Source: Sulfopaludibacter sp963815475
Lineage (GTDB): Bacteria; Acidobacteriota; Terriglobia; Bryobacterales; Bryobacteraceae
Length of the DNA: 64,000 bases
Assembly (NCBI GenBank): GCA_963815475.1
Contig: CAWFHD010000003.1
Coordinates: 5,704,001 to 5,768,000, forward strand
Direction of reading: 5' to 3'
A program made the translations under genes and the position numbers. Within the stretch, counting starts at the first letter, position 1. Each line of letters begins with the position of its first letter. The notes under the pieces were generated by a model. The model had not been told where the DNA came from. It saw nothing but the letters and a program-made list of their open reading frames with translations, and ran no database searches. This document shows positions 25,938-34,260 of the stretch, in pieces.

Positions 25938-27627
25938 CTAAGCACCTAATTCTTGATTTCGCCCTGCATCTTCCGCACGCGAGTTTCCGCCCCGTCTCGC
26001 CTATGCCATCGCCGGGTTTCGCCAGATCAGCCGCACCCATTGCATGATGTTGTATGTCAGGCATGCCCACAGTAATTCACTCCCCGCTTTCACTATGCCC
26101 CGCACTCGGAACTTTCGTACTCTCAATTTGTCTTTGATCCACGCGTTCGGAAACTCCGCCACGGCTCCTCGTTGCCGATAAATCACCCGATACTTTTCCT
26201 CTTCCATCTTCTGGCGAAATGCCGCCACATCTGCGTGCTCTTCCAACCGTATCGATACGATTCGGCCTCGCTCCGAATTCTTGGGGCAGCACTTGGCACC
26301 GTATTGGCACACCGCGCAATCCTCCCCCCTGGCTTGATACTGCTGGTAAAGGTCCCCCCGTTTCCGATTCTTCCGTAATGCCTTCAACTGACAACCCGCC
26401 GGGCACTCCAGCCACTTTCCGTTGTCCACTATCCGGAAATGATAGGGCGCAAACTCTTCAGCGATCCCCAACGACTTCATCGCTGCCGCGCTGCGTTCTT
26501 TCGAGTCCGGCAGCGATCCCACCAGATCGATCTTCTGTGCCGCACACTCTACTATGTTGTCCCGATTCGTGAATCCCCCATCCACCACCACCTGCGCCGG
26601 TTTCCTGCCCAGATTTTCGGCGACTTCTTCCAGTGATGCCATCAGACTCTGCGCGTCGCTGCTGCTCTGGCTCAGGTGCGCTCCCACGATGATCTTGTTC
26701 TTTCCCTCCGTGCTGATCTGCGCGTTGTAGCTGGGTGCGATCGCGTTGTCTCCATGCTTCATCAATCGCGCTTCGGCCTCCTGCCGGCTCACACGCACCT
26801 TAGCTTTCTCTTCCGCGCTCGCCTTCTCTGCCTGCAATGCCGCCATTTCTTTCAGCGCCTCTTCCAAGCGTTCGACCTGCTCCCGTGCCGCTCGTGCTCG
26901 CGCCGCCTGTCGCCGTCGATTCCCCGATTCTTCTGTCCGCGGGTCGCCCATCTGCGCGATCATTTCCTGCGCCTGTTTCAGACGCTCCCGCAGCGTCTTC
27001 TCCCGCCGAAAACTATCCGCTCCTGCCAGCGCTCGGATCTTGCTGCCATCGTGCATCACCTGCTCCAGGCTCAACACTCCGGCCTCCTCCAACATTGCCA
27101 GCAACTCGGCAAACAACTCATCCAGGGCTTGCCGATGCTCCACCCGAAAATCTGACAACGTATGATGATTGACTGCCGTCAACCCGCCCAACCACTGCAG
27201 GCCGGGTTCCCACTGCATCATCCCTTCGATCTCTCTGGCCGAACTGATTCCTTCGCTATAGGCATACACCCACACACTCACCAACAACTGCGGGTCCCAC
27301 GCCGGCCTCCCTGCGCAGCCTCGACTGGTGCGCACAGGTTCCAGAAAGCGGCTCAGGTCCAGTTTTTCCACCAACCGCCAGATAGCACGCGCTTTATGAT
27401 CGGCAGCGACCAACTCTTCCACGTAGATCGTGACCATGGTGGTTTGTTCGCGGTTCACCGTGCGCAGTTTGGGGGACCCTTTGGGCCTCGGCCGGGCTGG
27501 TTCCTCGGGAAGGTCCAGCAATATTGCCTGGGTGGGTGTCTCCATGAATTCATTATGAAGAAATACCTTCATAATGAGAAGCACTTTATGCTTCAGTCCC
27601 CATTTTTTCACAGCTTCTTAGGGAGTC
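25938..27627 (-). mobile_element. IS1182-type insertion sequence (limits approximate)
   Basis: The transposase fills almost all of the element. The ends are not firmly seen. Read inward, the possible ends begin CTAAGCACCT on the left (near 25938) and CTAAGAAGCT on the right (near 27619), a weak match. No target duplication is clear. The element separates the two antitoxin-like remnants and closes the decayed radical SAM cluster. Confidence 0.6.
26001..27545 (-). CDS. IS1182-family transposase
   Basis: ATG at 27545 (METPTQAILLDLPEEP) was preferred to the longer 27611 start. The product is about 514 residues. The N-terminal DUF772-type DNA-binding part has GRPAWDPQLLVSVWVYAYSEG and a helix with REIEGMMQWEPGLQWL. 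The DDE domain follows: the first Asp is in VMHDGSKIRALAG, the second in VVVDGGFTNRDNI, and the late Glu lies in EEEKYRVIYRQRGAVAEFPNAWIK near the C-terminus. A charged insertion (ARARAAREQVERLEEALKEM) lies between. The frame is intact, so the element may be functional and fairly recent. Confidence 0.92.
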   Translation of the reverse strand: METPTQAILLDLPEEPARPRPKGSPKLRTVNREQTTMVTIYVEELVAADHKARAIWRLVEKLDLSRFLEPVRTSRGCAGRPAWDPQLLVSVWVYAYSEGISSAREIEGMMQWEPGLQWLGGLTAVNHHTLSDFRVEHRQALDELFAELLAMLEEAGVLSLEQVMHDGSKIRALAGADSFRREKTLRERLKQAQEMIAQMGDPRTEESGNRRRQAARARAAREQVERLEEALKEMAALQAEKASAEEKAKVRVSRQEAEARLMKHGDNAIAPSYNAQISTEGKNKIIVGAHLSQSSSDAQSLMASLEEVAENLGRKPAQVVVDGGFTNRDNIVECAAQKIDLVGSLPDSKERSAAAMKSLGIAEEFAPYHFRIVDNGKWLECPAGCQLKALRKNRKRGDLYQQYQARGEDCAVCQYGAKCCPKNSERGRIVSIRLEEHADVAAFRQKMEEEKYRVIYRQRGAVAEFPNAWIKDKLRVRKFRVRGIVKAGSELLWACLTYNIMQWVRLIWRNPAMA

Positions 27628-27669
27628 GGTTGCCTCGGAATACGAGACTGTATTTATGAAACGGTGTAC

Positions 27670-27820
27670 TTAGCCCAGGCCGCAGGCTTCCGCTTCGCGG
27701 CGCAATGCAACCAGCAGCACGCGGGGTTCGGTTTTGTCTTCCATCGCCGCTCTCAGGTATTCCGCAAAGCGAAATCCGGGTTCCCGCGCAATTTGCGAGT
27801 CATGGATTCGTCGTGAGATA
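27670..27820 (-). pseudogene. remnant of an HI1420/HigA-like antitoxin N-terminus
   Basis: The minus frame reads RRIHDSQIAREPGFRFAEY, then LRAAMEDKTEPRVLLVALRREAEACG and a stop. This resembles the start of addiction-module antitoxins (AEYLNAALEDGDPEVFLLALRDVAEA type). The helix-turn-helix part that should follow is absent; the IS1182 element begins within about 50 nt. A C-terminal-like scrap lies on the far side of the element (25603-25678). No toxin gene is seen. It is probably an antitoxin gene destroyed by the insertion plus deletion. Confidence 0.5.
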
Positions 27821-27851
27821 TGCTGGTCTTGTCTTTCGCGAGTTCTTTCTT

Positions 27852-29249
27852 TTACTTCGCCGTGAACCGCGCCCAACCCCGCGCCGGCATGTCATTCAGA
27901 ATCGACTTGTACCAGTCGTATTCCGGATGCTTCGCCAGGTGCTCTGCGGCCTTGAAGTGCAGTCCGCAAGCGTGGCCCAAAGCCGCCGTCAGGGACATCT
28001 TCTCCGCGCCAGCGGCGTCTGTCACCTTGTTCTGCACCGCGCCCACCGGCGCGTAGGGAGTTTGCCAGGTCGGCATACCGCGCGGCGAAAGATCCACGTG
28101 GCCGCACAGAGTCCGCTCGCTCGCATCCACCTTGCCTTCATACGAATCGAAGTGATCGCTCAGGAATTTCTGTCCGGCCGCTACGTCGATCTTGCCCTTG
28201 TTCTGTTCCATGAGCTGCAGCCAGCGCGCGTGCCGCGCATTATCGCTGTTGCTCTTGTCGTTCACGTCGAAAGTCGTCTCTTCCTTGGCCAACTTGGGAT
28301 CGGCCGGGAAGTTCGACCCTACGAAGAAGCCGTCTTTGGTGCGCTTCAGAATCACGTTCTTCAGCCCCAGTTCCAGGCTCGCCACTTCATTGGTCTTGCG
28401 ATCGGCCACCAGCCAGTTGTTGGCATATCCGCCGTTGTTGCCGTCCTTCATGATCCGCTCGAAATCGTCAATCGACGCCGAGTATTGCATCGCCTTGCGC
28501 GCCCGCACGAATTCCGGCACGCCGTTCGGATCGAAGCCGTTGAACTCGCTGATGGTGGTCTCGGTAATCGCGATTCCCGCCGCATTCACGCCAAAATCGT
28601 CGCCGCTATGGATCAGTCCCGGCATCCCGTCCATGACGATCCGGTTGCCCGCCACCGGCGCGATATCGAAGATGATGTTCCATCGCTCGCCCGACGCATA
28701 GCTCGTCCAGTTATTGTGGCCGATCACGATCCGGCCGTCCTTGGTATAGCTGCCCGTCGCTACGAACGCGCTGCAGTGGTCGGCTACCCCCGCGTTGCTC
28801 GGCGCCGTGCCTTTGCTCTTGTCGTACCACTTGTCGTAATACGGCAGCTCCAGCCACGCATTCAACGCCACCACATCCCAGATGTCGAGCTGTACGCCCT
28901 TGGCGTGCAGGCCGTCGACAATGCCGTTCAGTTCGTCGCGGTACTCCTGCTCCACCTTGGGCCACAACACATCCTTGGATGCCTTGCGGAAGAATTCCCA
29001 ATCCTTCTTCTCGTCGTGCATCATCTCTGTGGAGATGTCTTTGAACGCGTCCTTGATCTCCACCGCCAAGAGGTACCCGTGCTGAAATCCGATCTCGCCG
29101 GGCTTGCCCTCCAGGTGGACCTGCGTCCAGCCGGAACGCTCCGTGGAGCGCGTCGCCTTCTTCAGGCGCGGGTCTTGTTGCGGGTTTTTCGAGATCAGCG
29201 TAATTGCCAACCCGAGCAATAGGAGCGAAAACACAGCCGTACGTCGCAT
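27852..29249 (-). CDS. exported C45-type Ntn hydrolase / phospholipase B-like protein
   Basis: The 465-residue protein has an N-terminal signal anchor (VFSLLLLGLAITLIS). After a propeptide-like region comes the autoprocessing site ADHCSAFVATG with Cys159, which would become the N-terminal nucleophile, and then GRIVIGHNNWTSYASG. Downstream conserved parts are GMPGLIHSGDDFGVNAAGIAITETT and NNWLVADRKTNEVASLE. These fit the family that includes acyl-CoA:6-APA acyltransferases, C45 peptidases and phospholipase B-like proteins, which cleave or transfer amide-linked acyl groups. The substrate is unknown. TATAAT (29262-29257) lies 7 nt before the ATG, with no ribosome site. Confidence 0.8.
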   Translation of the reverse strand: MRRTAVFSLLLLGLAITLISKNPQQDPRLKKATRSTERSGWTQVHLEGKPGEIGFQHGYLLAVEIKDAFKDISTEMMHDEKKDWEFFRKASKDVLWPKVEQEYRDELNGIVDGLHAKGVQLDIWDVVALNAWLELPYYDKWYDKSKGTAPSNAGVADHCSAFVATGSYTKDGRIVIGHNNWTSYASGERWNIIFDIAPVAGNRIVMDGMPGLIHSGDDFGVNAAGIAITETTISEFNGFDPNGVPEFVRARKAMQYSASIDDFERIMKDGNNGGYANNWLVADRKTNEVASLELGLKNVILKRTKDGFFVGSNFPADPKLAKEETTFDVNDKSNSDNARHARWLQLMEQNKGKIDVAAGQKFLSDHFDSYEGKVDASERTLCGHVDLSPRGMPTWQTPYAPVGAVQNKVTDAAGAEKMSLTAALGHACGLHFKAAEHLAKHPEYDWYKSILNDMPARGWARFTAK

Positions 29250-29309
29250 TGCCGTTATTATAGACGGTAGGGTAGACCATCGGTTTTTGTGGTCAGCCCG
29301 GACCGAGCC

Positions 29310-30344
29310 ATGAGCGACACTTCGCAGCTTCGCAAGTTAACAGCCCACGTGAAGGCCGCGGGTTGAGCGTCCAAACTCAGTCCAAAGGTTTTGGACCAGG
29401 TCTTGGCGCAAGTGCCCCGTTGGGCCAATGAAAACGTGCTGATCGGGTTTGACACTGCCGACGACGCCGGCGTGTACAAGCTGACGCCGGAGCTCGCCCT
29501 CGTGCAGACGCTCGATTTCTTCACGCCCATCGTGGACGATCCGTACACCTTCGGCGCCATCGCCGCCGCCAATTCGCTCAGCGACGTCTATGCTATGGGC
29601 GGCCGTCCCATCTCGGCGCTCTCCATCCTGGCCTATCCCGCCAAGGGCGATCTGGACGATCTCGCCCAGATCCTCAAGGGTGGCGCGGAAAAAATGCGTG
29701 AGGCCGATTGCTCTATCCTCGGCGGCCACAGCGTCGCCGACGACGAGATGAAATTCGGCTACTCCGTCACCGGCACCATCCATCCTGACCGCGTCAAAGC
29801 CAATGCGGGCGCCATGCCCGGCGATGCACTGGTCTTCACCAAGCGAATCGGAACCGGCGTCATCGGAACGGCACTGAAGCGCGGCATCGCCACCGAAGAG
29901 CATGCCGCCGCCGCAACCCGGCAGATGCTGACGCTCAACCGGCGGGCCTGCGAAGCCATGCTGCAGTTCGACGTCCACGGCTGCACCGATATCACGGGTT
30001 TCGGCCTTCTAGGCCACACGCGGGAAATGGCGAACGCCAGCCACGCGACGCTCCAAATTGCCGCCGATAGCGTGCTCTATCTGCCCGGCGCGGTCGAATA
30101 CGCCCGTCAGGGCGCCGTGCCTGGCGGCCTCAAGAACAATCGGGATTTTGTCTCCTGTTCGGTGGAGTTATCGCGCGAATTGCCGCGCGAAATCGAAGAC
30201 CTGCTCTACGATCCCCAGACCTCCGGCGGACTGCTGATTTCGTTGCCTGAGGCCGACGCGGCCGCGCTGGAGCGGGCTTTCGAAGGCGCCTACCGAATCG
30301 GCAGCGTCCTCCCGCGCGGTGAGAAAGCGATACGCATCGTATGA
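29310..30344 (+). CDS. selD: selenide, water dikinase, selenocysteine-containing (UGA at codon 19)
   Basis: Read from ATG at 29310 with TGA (29364-29366) as selenocysteine, the protein is 344 residues. The start aligns with bacterial SelD: AAG-U19-ASK-LSPKVL corresponds to the AG-C17-GCK20-ISPKVL of E. coli SelD. The UGA is therefore exactly at the catalytic Cys/Sec, and the essential Lys (K22) is kept. Further family motifs are FDTADDAGVY, TLDFFTPIVDDPYTFG, NSLSDVYAMGG, LGGHSVADDEMKFGYSVTG and DPQTSGGLL. It makes selenophosphate from selenide and ATP for selenocysteine and selenouridine synthesis. Automatic calls would start at TTG 29391 and lose the active site. A hairpin follows the UGA. 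The stop overlaps pyrF by 4 nt. Confidence 0.9.
29364..29396 (+). promoter_or_regulatory. UGA codon with candidate bacterial SECIS hairpin
   Basis: TGA (29364-29366) is followed by GTCCAAA (29369-29375) pairing perfectly with TTTGGAC (29390-29396) around a 14-nt loop containing GTCCAAAGG. Bacterial SECIS elements are hairpins directly after the UGA and are bound by SelB. Position and size fit. The exact apical bases needed by this organism's SelB are unknown. Confidence 0.6.
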
Positions 30345-31033
30345 AACCAAACCCCATCATCGTAGCCCTCGACGTGGATTCAGCCGAGGAGGCGCGCGCG
30401 CTGGTCGCGCAACTCGGCTCCCAGGTAACCTTCTACAAGGTCGGCATGGAGTTGTACGCAGCCGCCGGCATGGGCTTCGTTCGCGAATTGATAGGGCAGG
30501 GCAAGGACGTCTTCCTCGACCTCAAACTCTTCGACATCCCCGAAACCGTCAAGCGTGCCGTGGCCGTGGTGGCCCGCACCGGTGTGAAGTTCCTCACCCT
30601 GCACTCCGTGGCATCCGTGATGCGCGCCGCCGTCGAAGGGCGCGGCGACTCCCAACTGAAACTGCTCGCCGTTACCGTCCTCACCAGCTTCGGTCCCGAG
30701 GATATGGAAGATCTCGGCTACGAATGCTCGGTCTTCGATCTGGTGGAGGAGCGCGCCCACAAAGCCGTCCGGGCCGGCATGGATGGCATCGTCTGCTCCC
30801 CGCGCGAGGCGTCGATGGTGCGAAACGCGGTGGGCCGCGACATCATCATCGTGACCCCGGGAGTCCGCTCAGCCGGCAAGGCACTCGCAGACCAGAAGCG
30901 AGTGGCCACCCCCGCCGAAGCCATCCACGACGGCGCCACTCACCTGGTGATGGGCCGCCAGATCACCAGAGCCACAGACCCCGCGAAAGAAGCCGAAAGA
31001 GTACTGGAAGAGATCTATTCGGCAGCAAGGTGA
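30341..31033 (+). CDS. pyrF: orotidine 5'-phosphate decarboxylase
   Basis: The 230-residue TIM-barrel protein has IIVALDVDSAEEA at the N-terminus, the catalytic block DLKLFDIPETV (Asp60, Lys62, Asp65), LTLHSVAS, and the phosphate-binding VTPGVRS late in the barrel, followed by HLVMGRQITRATDP. It converts OMP to UMP, the last step of pyrimidine synthesis. The ATG overlaps the selD stop (ATGA at 30341-30344), so the two are translationally coupled although metabolically unrelated. Length and motifs are complete. Confidence 0.95.
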   Translation: MKPNPIIVALDVDSAEEARALVAQLGSQVTFYKVGMELYAAAGMGFVRELIGQGKDVFLDLKLFDIPETVKRAVAVVARTGVKFLTLHSVASVMRAAVEGRGDSQLKLLAVTVLTSFGPEDMEDLGYECSVFDLVEERAHKAVRAGMDGIVCSPREASMVRNAVGRDIIIVTPGVRSAGKALADQKRVATPAEAIHDGATHLVMGRQITRATDPAKEAERVLEEIYSAAR

Positions 31034-31055
31034 GGCCATCTCCTAGAATAAGAGA

Positions 31056-32384
31056 GTGAAGCTCCCCGCGACGCTGCGCGCGTTGCAGTACCGCAATTTC
31101 CAGCTTTTCTTCTCGGGTCAACTGATTTCGCTCATTGGCACCTGGATGCAGAACGTTGCCCAGGCGTGGCTGGTATACCGGCTGACCAAGTCCTCCATCC
31201 TTCTCGGCAGCATCGGATTTGCCGGCCAGATCCCGGTCTTTCTCATGGCGCCCGTCGGCGGCATCGTCGCCGACCGCTACAGCCGCCGCCACGTAGTCAT
31301 CGCCACCCAGACCGCGTCCATGCTGCTGGCGTTTGCGCTTGCCGCCATGGTGCTTACCGGTGTCTTCACGAAGACGGTCGAGATCCGTTGCATCTTCGCC
31401 CTCTCCGCCCTGCTGGGAGTGGTGAACGCCTTCGACATTCCCGCGCGCCAGTCCTTCATCGTCGATATGGTGGGCCGCGCCGACCTGATGAACGCCATCG
31501 CGCTCAACTCGTCAATGTTCAATGCCTCCCGCGTCGTCGGGCCGGCGGTCGCCGGCTTGCTCGTGGCGTACATCGGCGAGGGCTGGTGCTTCTTCGCCAA
31601 CGGCGTGAGCTATATCGCGGTGATCATCGGGCTCATTCTGATGGATGTGAAAGCGCACCGCCCCGTGGTTCAGGCTGGCTCTCCGCTATCCAACGTCATC
31701 GAAGGCTTCCGCTTCGTTCTTCAGAACCCGCCCATTCACGCCATTCTCATCCTCCTCGGCATCGTGAGCCTGACGGGCATGCCTTATTCGGTTCTCATGC
31801 CGATCTTCGCCGATACCATTTTGCACGGCGGCCCCAAGGCTCTCGGCACCCTGATGGGCGGCACGGGAGTGGGCGCGCTCACGGCCGCGCTGCTGCTGGC
31901 CAGTCGTCGTAATCTGAAAGGGCTGTCGCGGTGGGTCGCGATATCGGCGACGGCCTTCGGCGCCGGCATGGTCGTCTTCTCCTTCAGCCGTACTTACTGG
32001 CTCTCCATCGTGCTCCTGGTGCCGGTCGGTTTTTCCATGATGATCGAGATGGGCTCATCCAACACGCTCATCCAGAGCATGGTGCCCGACCGCCTCCGCG
32101 GCCGTGTGATGTCGGTCTATTCGATGATGTTCATGGGAATGGCGCCGCTCGGTTCGTTGTTGGCGGGAGCCTCCGCCGACCGCCTGGGAGCGCCCTGGAC
32201 CGTCGCCACAGGGGGAATCGTTTGCATGTGCGCGGCCGGCATCTACTGGATGTTCCTGCCGAGGATTCGAGTGGGAGCGCGCCGCTTGATTCTGGCCCAA
32301 AACATGACATCCGGCGATCCCCCGCAGGAAATGACGGGAGCCGGCCTAGACATGCACCCCGCCGACGCGCCAGCCGACGAGTGA
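31056..32384 (+). CDS. MFS transporter (MFS_3 / DHA3-like exporter)
   Basis: GTG at 31056 lies 6 nt after TAGAAT. The 442-residue protein has about 12 hydrophobic segments. It has the family opening (LPATLRALQYRNFQLFFSGQLISLIG), the motif A-like loop GGIVADRYSRRHVV between TM2 and TM3, the DHA3-type DIPARQSFIVDMVGR motif, and PDRLRGRVMSVYSM in the second half. Such exporters move siderophores, drugs or small metabolites out with protons. The substrate here is unknown. It follows pyrF on the same strand after 22 nt but has its own promoter-like site. Confidence 0.9.
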   Translation: MKLPATLRALQYRNFQLFFSGQLISLIGTWMQNVAQAWLVYRLTKSSILLGSIGFAGQIPVFLMAPVGGIVADRYSRRHVVIATQTASMLLAFALAAMVLTGVFTKTVEIRCIFALSALLGVVNAFDIPARQSFIVDMVGRADLMNAIALNSSMFNASRVVGPAVAGLLVAYIGEGWCFFANGVSYIAVIIGLILMDVKAHRPVVQAGSPLSNVIEGFRFVLQNPPIHAILILLGIVSLTGMPYSVLMPIFADTILHGGPKALGTLMGGTGVGALTAALLLASRRNLKGLSRWVAISATAFGAGMVVFSFSRTYWLSIVLLVPVGFSMMIEMGSSNTLIQSMVPDRLRGRVMSVYSMMFMGMAPLGSLLAGASADRLGAPWTVATGGIVCMCAAGIYWMFLPRIRVGARRLILAQNMTSGDPPQEMTGAGLDMHPADAPADE

Positions 32385-32408
32385 CATCATGCAGCGTGGC
32401 CGGCCACG

Positions 32409-32429
32409 ATGTGCTACAATGTAGCACAT
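32409..32429 (+). promoter_or_regulatory. palindromic operator overlapping the vapB-type start
   Basis: ATGTGCTAC (32409-32417) and GTAGCACAT (32421-32429) are perfect arms with a 3-nt spacer. They cover a -10 (TACAAT 32415-32420) and the A and T of the start codon. This is typical autoregulation by an antitoxin or its complex. Almost the same arms (ATGTGCTA/TAGCACAT) occur at 3281-3302 in the integrated element. Confidence 0.7.
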
Positions 32430-32655
32430 GAGGAAAGCTTCGATTCGCGATCTTCGAATCAAGACCTCGGAACTGATTCGCGAAGCCGAAAGCGGAACGG
32501 TGATTGTGATTGAGCGGCGCGGTGAGCCGGTAGCGGAACTACGGCCCATTTCCAGAAAGCCCACTAGATTCAAACTCCCCGATATGAGCCGCTTCTGGAA
32601 TGAGTTTCCTCAAATCGGCGGCGATAGTGGACGGATACTGGAAGAAGATCGCTAG
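32428..32655 (+). CDS. vapB: antitoxin, Phd/YefM or VapB type
   Basis: The 75-residue protein has the Phd/YefM-type N-terminal DNA-binding fold (IRDLRIKTSELIREAESGTVIVIERRGEPVAELRPI) and a short, mostly polar C-terminal arm (FKLPDMSRFWNEFPQIGGDSGRILEEDR) that should wrap the toxin. It neutralises the PIN-domain toxin encoded 3 nt downstream and represses the operon through the palindrome that overlaps its own start codon. Confidence 0.9.
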   Translation: MRKASIRDLRIKTSELIREAESGTVIVIERRGEPVAELRPISRKPTRFKLPDMSRFWNEFPQIGGDSGRILEEDR

Positions 32656-32658
32656 CCG

Positions 32659-33084
32659 ATGTACCTCGATTCCGCCTACATTGCGAAAATCTACCTGAAC
32701 GAATCCGACTCCAGGCGAGTGCGAACATTGCTTAAGGACGCCGATTCGGTTGTCTCGTCCCTCTGGGCCGTCTGCGAAGTAACCTGCGTCTTCCATCGCC
32801 AGTGGCGCGAGGGTTGGCTGACCGCCCCCCAGCACCAGGAACTGGCAGCGGCCTTTCTCAAGCATGCCAACGCCGGCATCTGGACCCTGATTCCTGTTAC
32901 CGAGCGGATCTTAAAACGCGCAGTCTCGCTGGTCAACTCGCTTCCGGCGGGCACGTACATCCGTGCGGGAGATGCAATTCACTTGACGACCGCTCAGGAT
33001 CTCGGTGAACGCGAGATCTGGACCAATGATCGCCATATGTTGGGGGGAGCTAGCCATTTCGGTTTAGTCGGACGCTCCGTCTAG
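32659..33084 (+). CDS. vapC: PIN-domain toxin, VapC type
   Basis: The 141-residue PIN domain protein starts MYLDSAYIAKIYLNE. The acidic metal-binding residues are Asp4, Glu40 (SLWAVCEVTC), Asp105 (RAGDAIHL) and Asp124 (WTNDRHM). VapC toxins are Mg-dependent ribonucleases that usually cut tRNA or rRNA and slow growth when the antitoxin is lost. It follows the antitoxin gene after 3 nt. All catalytic residues are present, so the module looks active. Confidence 0.92.
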   Translation: MYLDSAYIAKIYLNESDSRRVRTLLKDADSVVSSLWAVCEVTCVFHRQWREGWLTAPQHQELAAAFLKHANAGIWTLIPVTERILKRAVSLVNSLPAGTYIRAGDAIHLTTAQDLGEREIWTNDRHMLGGASHFGLVGRSV

Positions 33085-33110
33085 CTCCCGCCCCGCGACC
33101 GCCCCTGCTT

Positions 33111-33935
33111 CTACGCCCGATAGAATTCCTTCACAAATGTCTGGTCCGATAACGGAGGCCGCACGTAGTGGCTCTTCTCCAGCTTCGGCAATTTGATGGG
33201 CTCGGGCGTCAGGTCTTCGTACGGAATCATCGAAAGCAGGTGCTGCATACAGTTCAGCCGCGCGCACTTTTTGTTGTTTGCGTTCACCACGTACCAGGGC
33301 GATTGCTTGATGTCGGTGTACGAGAACATCTCGTCCTTGGCGCGGGAATAGTCCACCCAGCGGCGGCGCGATTCCAGGTCCATCGGGCTCAGTTTCCAGC
33401 GCTTGGTGGGATTCTTGATGCGCGCCTGAAACCGCCGCTCCTGCTCGTCGTCGCTCACCGAGAACCAATACTTGATGAGCACGATTCCCGAACGCACCAG
33501 CATCCGCTCGAACTCCGGGCACGAGTGCATGAATTCCAGGTACTCGGGTTCCGTGCAGAAGCCCATCACGCGCTCGACGCCGGCGCGGTTATACCAGCTC
33601 CGGTCGAACAGGACGACTTCGCCGGCCGATGGCAGATGCGCCACGTACCGCTGGAAATACCACTGGGTCTTCTCTTTTTCAGTAGGAGTAGGGAGAGCCA
33701 CCACGCGGCATACGCGCGGATTCAGGCACTCCGAGATGCGCTTGATCACCCCGCCCTTGCCGGCGGCATCGCGCCCTTCGAACAGGCACACCACCTTCAA
33801 GCCGCGCGAACGCACCCATTCCTGAAGTTTGACCAACTCCACTTGAAGACGGCTCAACTCGCGGTCGTAAGCGCCCTTTCCGTCGAGGGTGCAGCCATCC
33901 AGCTCTCGCAATACTGCCGTGCCATTCTTGCCCAT
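33111..33935 (-). CDS. ppk2: polyphosphate kinase 2
   Basis: The 274-residue protein has Walker A GRDAAGKGG at residues 54-62, Walker B-like LFDRSWYNRAGVERVMGF and the lid region RRWKLSPMDLESRRRW, all typical of PPK2. Class I members of this length use polyphosphate to phosphorylate ADP or GDP. It is cytoplasmic and has no partner genes nearby. In this part of the window it is one of the few minus-strand genes with an unbroken frame. Confidence 0.93.
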   Translation of the reverse strand: MGKNGTAVLRELDGCTLDGKGAYDRELSRLQVELVKLQEWVRSRGLKVVCLFEGRDAAGKGGVIKRISECLNPRVCRVVALPTPTEKEKTQWYFQRYVAHLPSAGEVVLFDRSWYNRAGVERVMGFCTEPEYLEFMHSCPEFERMLVRSGIVLIKYWFSVSDDEQERRFQARIKNPTKRWKLSPMDLESRRRWVDYSRAKDEMFSYTDIKQSPWYVVNANNKKCARLNCMQHLLSMIPYEDLTPEPIKLPKLEKSHYVRPPLSDQTFVKEFYRA

Positions 33936-34030
33936 ACCACTCCATCCTATCTGAATATCCGATAGGGTGAAGTGGCACAGGCGCGGGTATCCGCCCGAAA
34001 ATAGGCAGGTGTCGCCTTCTAACTGAATTT

Positions 34031-34260
34031 CTAGATTTTAGGCTTCGGCGGCGGCAGTTCCCGAGCCACCACCTGATCGGCAAAACCCATCCGGTTGTGG
34101 CTGCCATCGCAGAAAGGCTTATTGGCCGAGTGGCCGCAGCGGCAAAGGGAAATGACGGTGCGGCCGGCGAGGCCGAATGCAGCGCCGGCGGGTCCAGAAT
34201 CTCGAATTCGCCTTCAATGCGAATCGGTCCGTTGTGATTGCGCGTTACTTTGGTTGGCAT
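34031..34260 (-). CDS. CDGSH iron-sulfur domain protein, one frameshift
   Basis: ATG at 34260 gives MPTKVTRNHNGPIRIEGEFEILDP. After a one-base loss near 34190 the next frame gives AAFGLAGRTVISLCRCGHSANKPFCDGSHNRMGF and ends PPPKPKI at 34031. The Cys-X-Cys...Pro-X-Cys-Asp-Gly-Ser-His set binds a [2Fe-2S] cluster with three Cys and one His. The product of about 76 residues matches small bacterial mitoNEET-like proteins, with a role in redox or iron-sulfur handling. It starts directly after the stop of the gene at 34261. Confidence 0.85.

Noticed and set aside
27705..29222. 505-codon plus frame opposite the C45 hydrolase
   Set aside because: Antisense shadow. The minus-strand gene has a signal peptide, catalytic motif and promoter.
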